Assembly: GCF_964355755.1 (NCBI RefSeq)
Contig: NC_092672.1
Span: forward strand, 19,152,501-19,216,500
Origin: Antedon mediterranea
Taxonomy: Eukaryota; Echinodermata; Crinoidea; Comatulida; Antedonidae
Length of the DNA: 64,000 bases
Direction of reading: 5' to 3'
A program made the translations under genes and the position numbers. Below the pieces are notes generated by a model. That model was not told where the DNA came from and ran no database searches. It was given only the letters and a program-made list of their open reading frames with translations. Positions 61,463-64,000 of the stretch are shown here, in pieces (the first letter of the stretch is position 1; every line of letters starts with the position of its first letter).

Positions 61463-64000
61463 GGTAATTGAAAACTGTACATCATCAATACAAGATGGTC
61501 AAAATTGGATTAAATAACATGAGTATTTTTGTTTTGTGTCAGGATGATTTTGAAGCATGCTTGACAATAATTAAAAGCCAAGGCCAATATTGCTTGAAGA
61601 ATTAATGTATTTTCATAATAGTTTTTCCAAAAATTCCAAACAAATACGAAAATATAATCCATTCTCAACTGTTTGCTTAACCATACCTAAACAAAAGAAT
61701 TTCAAAAGAACACTTCTGCGACTACCACAGATTAATATCCGAGTTTGGCATTGTAGTGGAAGCTATCGAAACGCCAATTGGTTTGTAAGCTCTTCGTCAC
61801 ATTTGGATACACTCAATATTTATTTGGTACTGGCTGGTAACATGTCGTACACAATTGCATTCTTGATTTTAATTTACCTTGCTTTTCTTTTATATACTTA
61901 ATTTTGTACATATATCTATACTATAAAACTAGTTAATATTAGGAGTGTTGATCATCCTTCATATCTAAAATTGGAAAAATTTAAAAATGAGCCTTGCAAT
62001 TACCAGAGGTGAGAATTTAATGAGACAATGTCTATATTAAAGTTAATTATGGATTTCCATGAGTTTGACCGAGTACTAGTTTAACAAATTAGGGTTATTA
62101 TGTAGGCATAAATGTGTTAAGCCAGAGGATACGTCGCAGTGTTTGAATAAGTCCTTTGGGAATTTCAATTTTTGTACTGTATTAAGGATTTTAAATTGCC
62201 CACAGATCAAGGGCAATGAGTGCATGAATAAGCGAACGAAACTGTGCTATTAAGTGGCAATTAGGCTGGGTTTTATTTTAACGCCATCACCGGCATACAT
62301 AGTATGAGGATTATGTTGGTCATCATTAACTGTTTCTGGGTCACCAAACGTTCTCATTATTGTCTGTCTAGCGTTTCACCAACCTAATTACGTATGAATA
62401 ATGTGGTATTACTATTCGGTAATCACTGATCTACGGATAGGGTGTCATGTTATTCATAATTGTCAGATTGTGCCAAGTAATGTGAATCAATATGTTGTAA
62501 ATGTTTCGTATGGATTTTGTTGGCAGTAGGCCTATGCTAAAGACCACTGATATTGGTGGAATGACTGATTTTGATAGAAAAATAGTGTAATTAGTTCCAA
62601 ACTCAAACTACTTTTAGCAGATCTTAGAAACACCCTCGAATTACTTTGTTGTCTTTCTCAAGCCTAACTTGGGACTTCCTTAATTTAAGCAACCAGTCGT
62701 CTTCTTCAAAGCAAAACGTTCGCGTCTCTCTCTCTCTATCTCGCTCCCTCTCGATATCCAATTTTGATCTTCCTCCCATTTACTTTAGATTGCCGCGTCT
62801 GCCTTCCTCAAATTACTGTATCACGTTTACGTTCTTTGAATGACCACTTTGGTTTTCTTCAAAATTAGAAATGTCAAATGATCTATCTGTCACAGTGTTT
62901 TCATGGTCCTAGCCCCACGCGTTGTGGTTTCTAAATAGACCCACCTAGCATACGAGAATGTTGTCTTATTAATGGTGCATATTAATATTATGAATGGTTT
63001 ATCTGTAAAAAGAACAAAATAAGAGGTTTTTAATATGACAATTACTCAATGTACATTATTAAAATAAAAACATTACAGTTAAATTAACTTTAGGCTGAAC
63101 AGTTTGTTAATAATCTGAACAATTATTAACAATTTAAACAAAGTATGTATAATAGGTGTTATTATTTATTAAGGAAACATTTGTGATGATTTAAAGTCAC
63201 TCTTGGCAAATAAAATATCTACAATTTTAAAAGAAAAAAAAATGTGTGCAAGTTTTTTGTTTAATATCGTAGGGATATGTGGGCCTACCTCGTCAATCTC
63301 TTGCAATGGTTTTATTCCTATTTCTTATTTTATACAATCAAAATCATAATCCAGTTTCCAGTCTTCAAATATTGGATTTCCATCATATTGTAGTTGACAA
63401 TGACAAAAAAGTTTAACCAGTTTTAATAATTATCTTATGAATAACAAGTTTTAATAATTATCTTGTCGTGAATACACAAACACACATCACTAATTACCAC
63501 ATCACAAATCCTTCATAATTATTATTACAGTACATCATACATTCAAACAATATTACTGTAATTGAAAAATCATGTCATCCTTGCTGTGTTATTAATTAAA
63601 TTCAATATATTTCATAACTCATTGGCACTGTAACAGACATTTTTACTGAAAGTAATAGTAATAAGTATCGGACAATTTCTATATTTTAAAAATAATACAT
63701 TGTGTTAGTAAGTAGTTAGTATGTTGCTTCATAGAGTTACCTTATAGATATGCTCAGTATATACATCATTAAACCATATTTGGGATGTATCAACATTTAT
63801 GCAATGTGAACAGATGGATTGTAGAGACATCTCACAAATCAAAATCCCAATCAGCAATAGTTTCTATGCACAAAATTTACCGAACTAGTTTTTGCGACGA
63901 TATTGAGAGATTAAACAGTTAATATCCTTCTTCCCTAACATGTCGAGGTTCACTTGCAGGTAAATACGCCGACAGTCTGGATTGAAATTATTTTAACTTA
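61463..64000. other. Distal 3' flank, no gene seen
   Basis: Holds a 103-codon open frame at 61590-61901 with a hydrophobic end but no homology, a TC-rich run near 62725-62760, and a duplicated TTTTAATAATTATCTT near 63421-63462. No exon, RNA gene or transposon was identified. Confidence 0.5.

Noticed and set aside
61590-61901. 103-codon plus-strand reading frame with hydrophobic C-terminus
   Set aside because: No recognised family, no acceptor or promoter. A chance frame of this length is plausible in 64 kb.

Overview
The window is AT-rich animal nuclear DNA holding one recognisable protein gene: a complete, eight-exon, plus-strand Tbx1/10 T-box transcription factor gene spread over about 33.8 kb (25115-58902). 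There is no operon structure, no rRNA, no CRISPR array and no intact tRNA gene. The T-box is of the Tbx1/10 class, it is a single gene of the undivided Tbx1/10 type, introns are large and AT-rich, and the repeats resemble those of marine invertebrate deuterostomes. An echinoderm is the most likely source; this is an inference from style, not from a species marker.

Layout. 1-20090: gene-poor upstream DNA with tandem repeats (4767, 16040), three copies of a short inverted-repeat transposon family (6408, 9317, 15087), a hairpin-rich foldback block (13068-13440), a tRNA-derived SINE (13541) and a compact cluster of promoter-like motifs (14299-14409). 20100-20309: a promoter-like segment followed by a 16-nt coding start and a perfect splice donor, phase-compatible with Tbx1/10 exon 2. 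24640-25114: probable main promoter and 5' UTR. 25115-58902: exons 1-8, with exon 1 carrying an eh1-like Groucho-binding motif, exons 2-6 the T-box, and exons 7-8 a poorly conserved tail. Intron 2 alone is 16.4 kb and contains a near-perfect 25-copy 29-bp minisatellite (42359-43084), SINEs, a hammerhead-like core and a TATA-driven small ORF candidate. 59113: polyadenylation signal. 60402-61462: a 1.06-kb non-autonomous piggyBac-like element with perfect 18-bp inverted ends that include TTAA. The rest of the 3' flank shows no gene.

How it works together: the locus looks like a typical developmental regulator, with short conserved exons in large introns and flanks that probably hold its enhancers, into which young repeats have inserted. 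Exon joins were worked out by reading frame, splice signals and T-box homology; all phases agree and give 513 residues, with one uncertain acceptor (exon 7).
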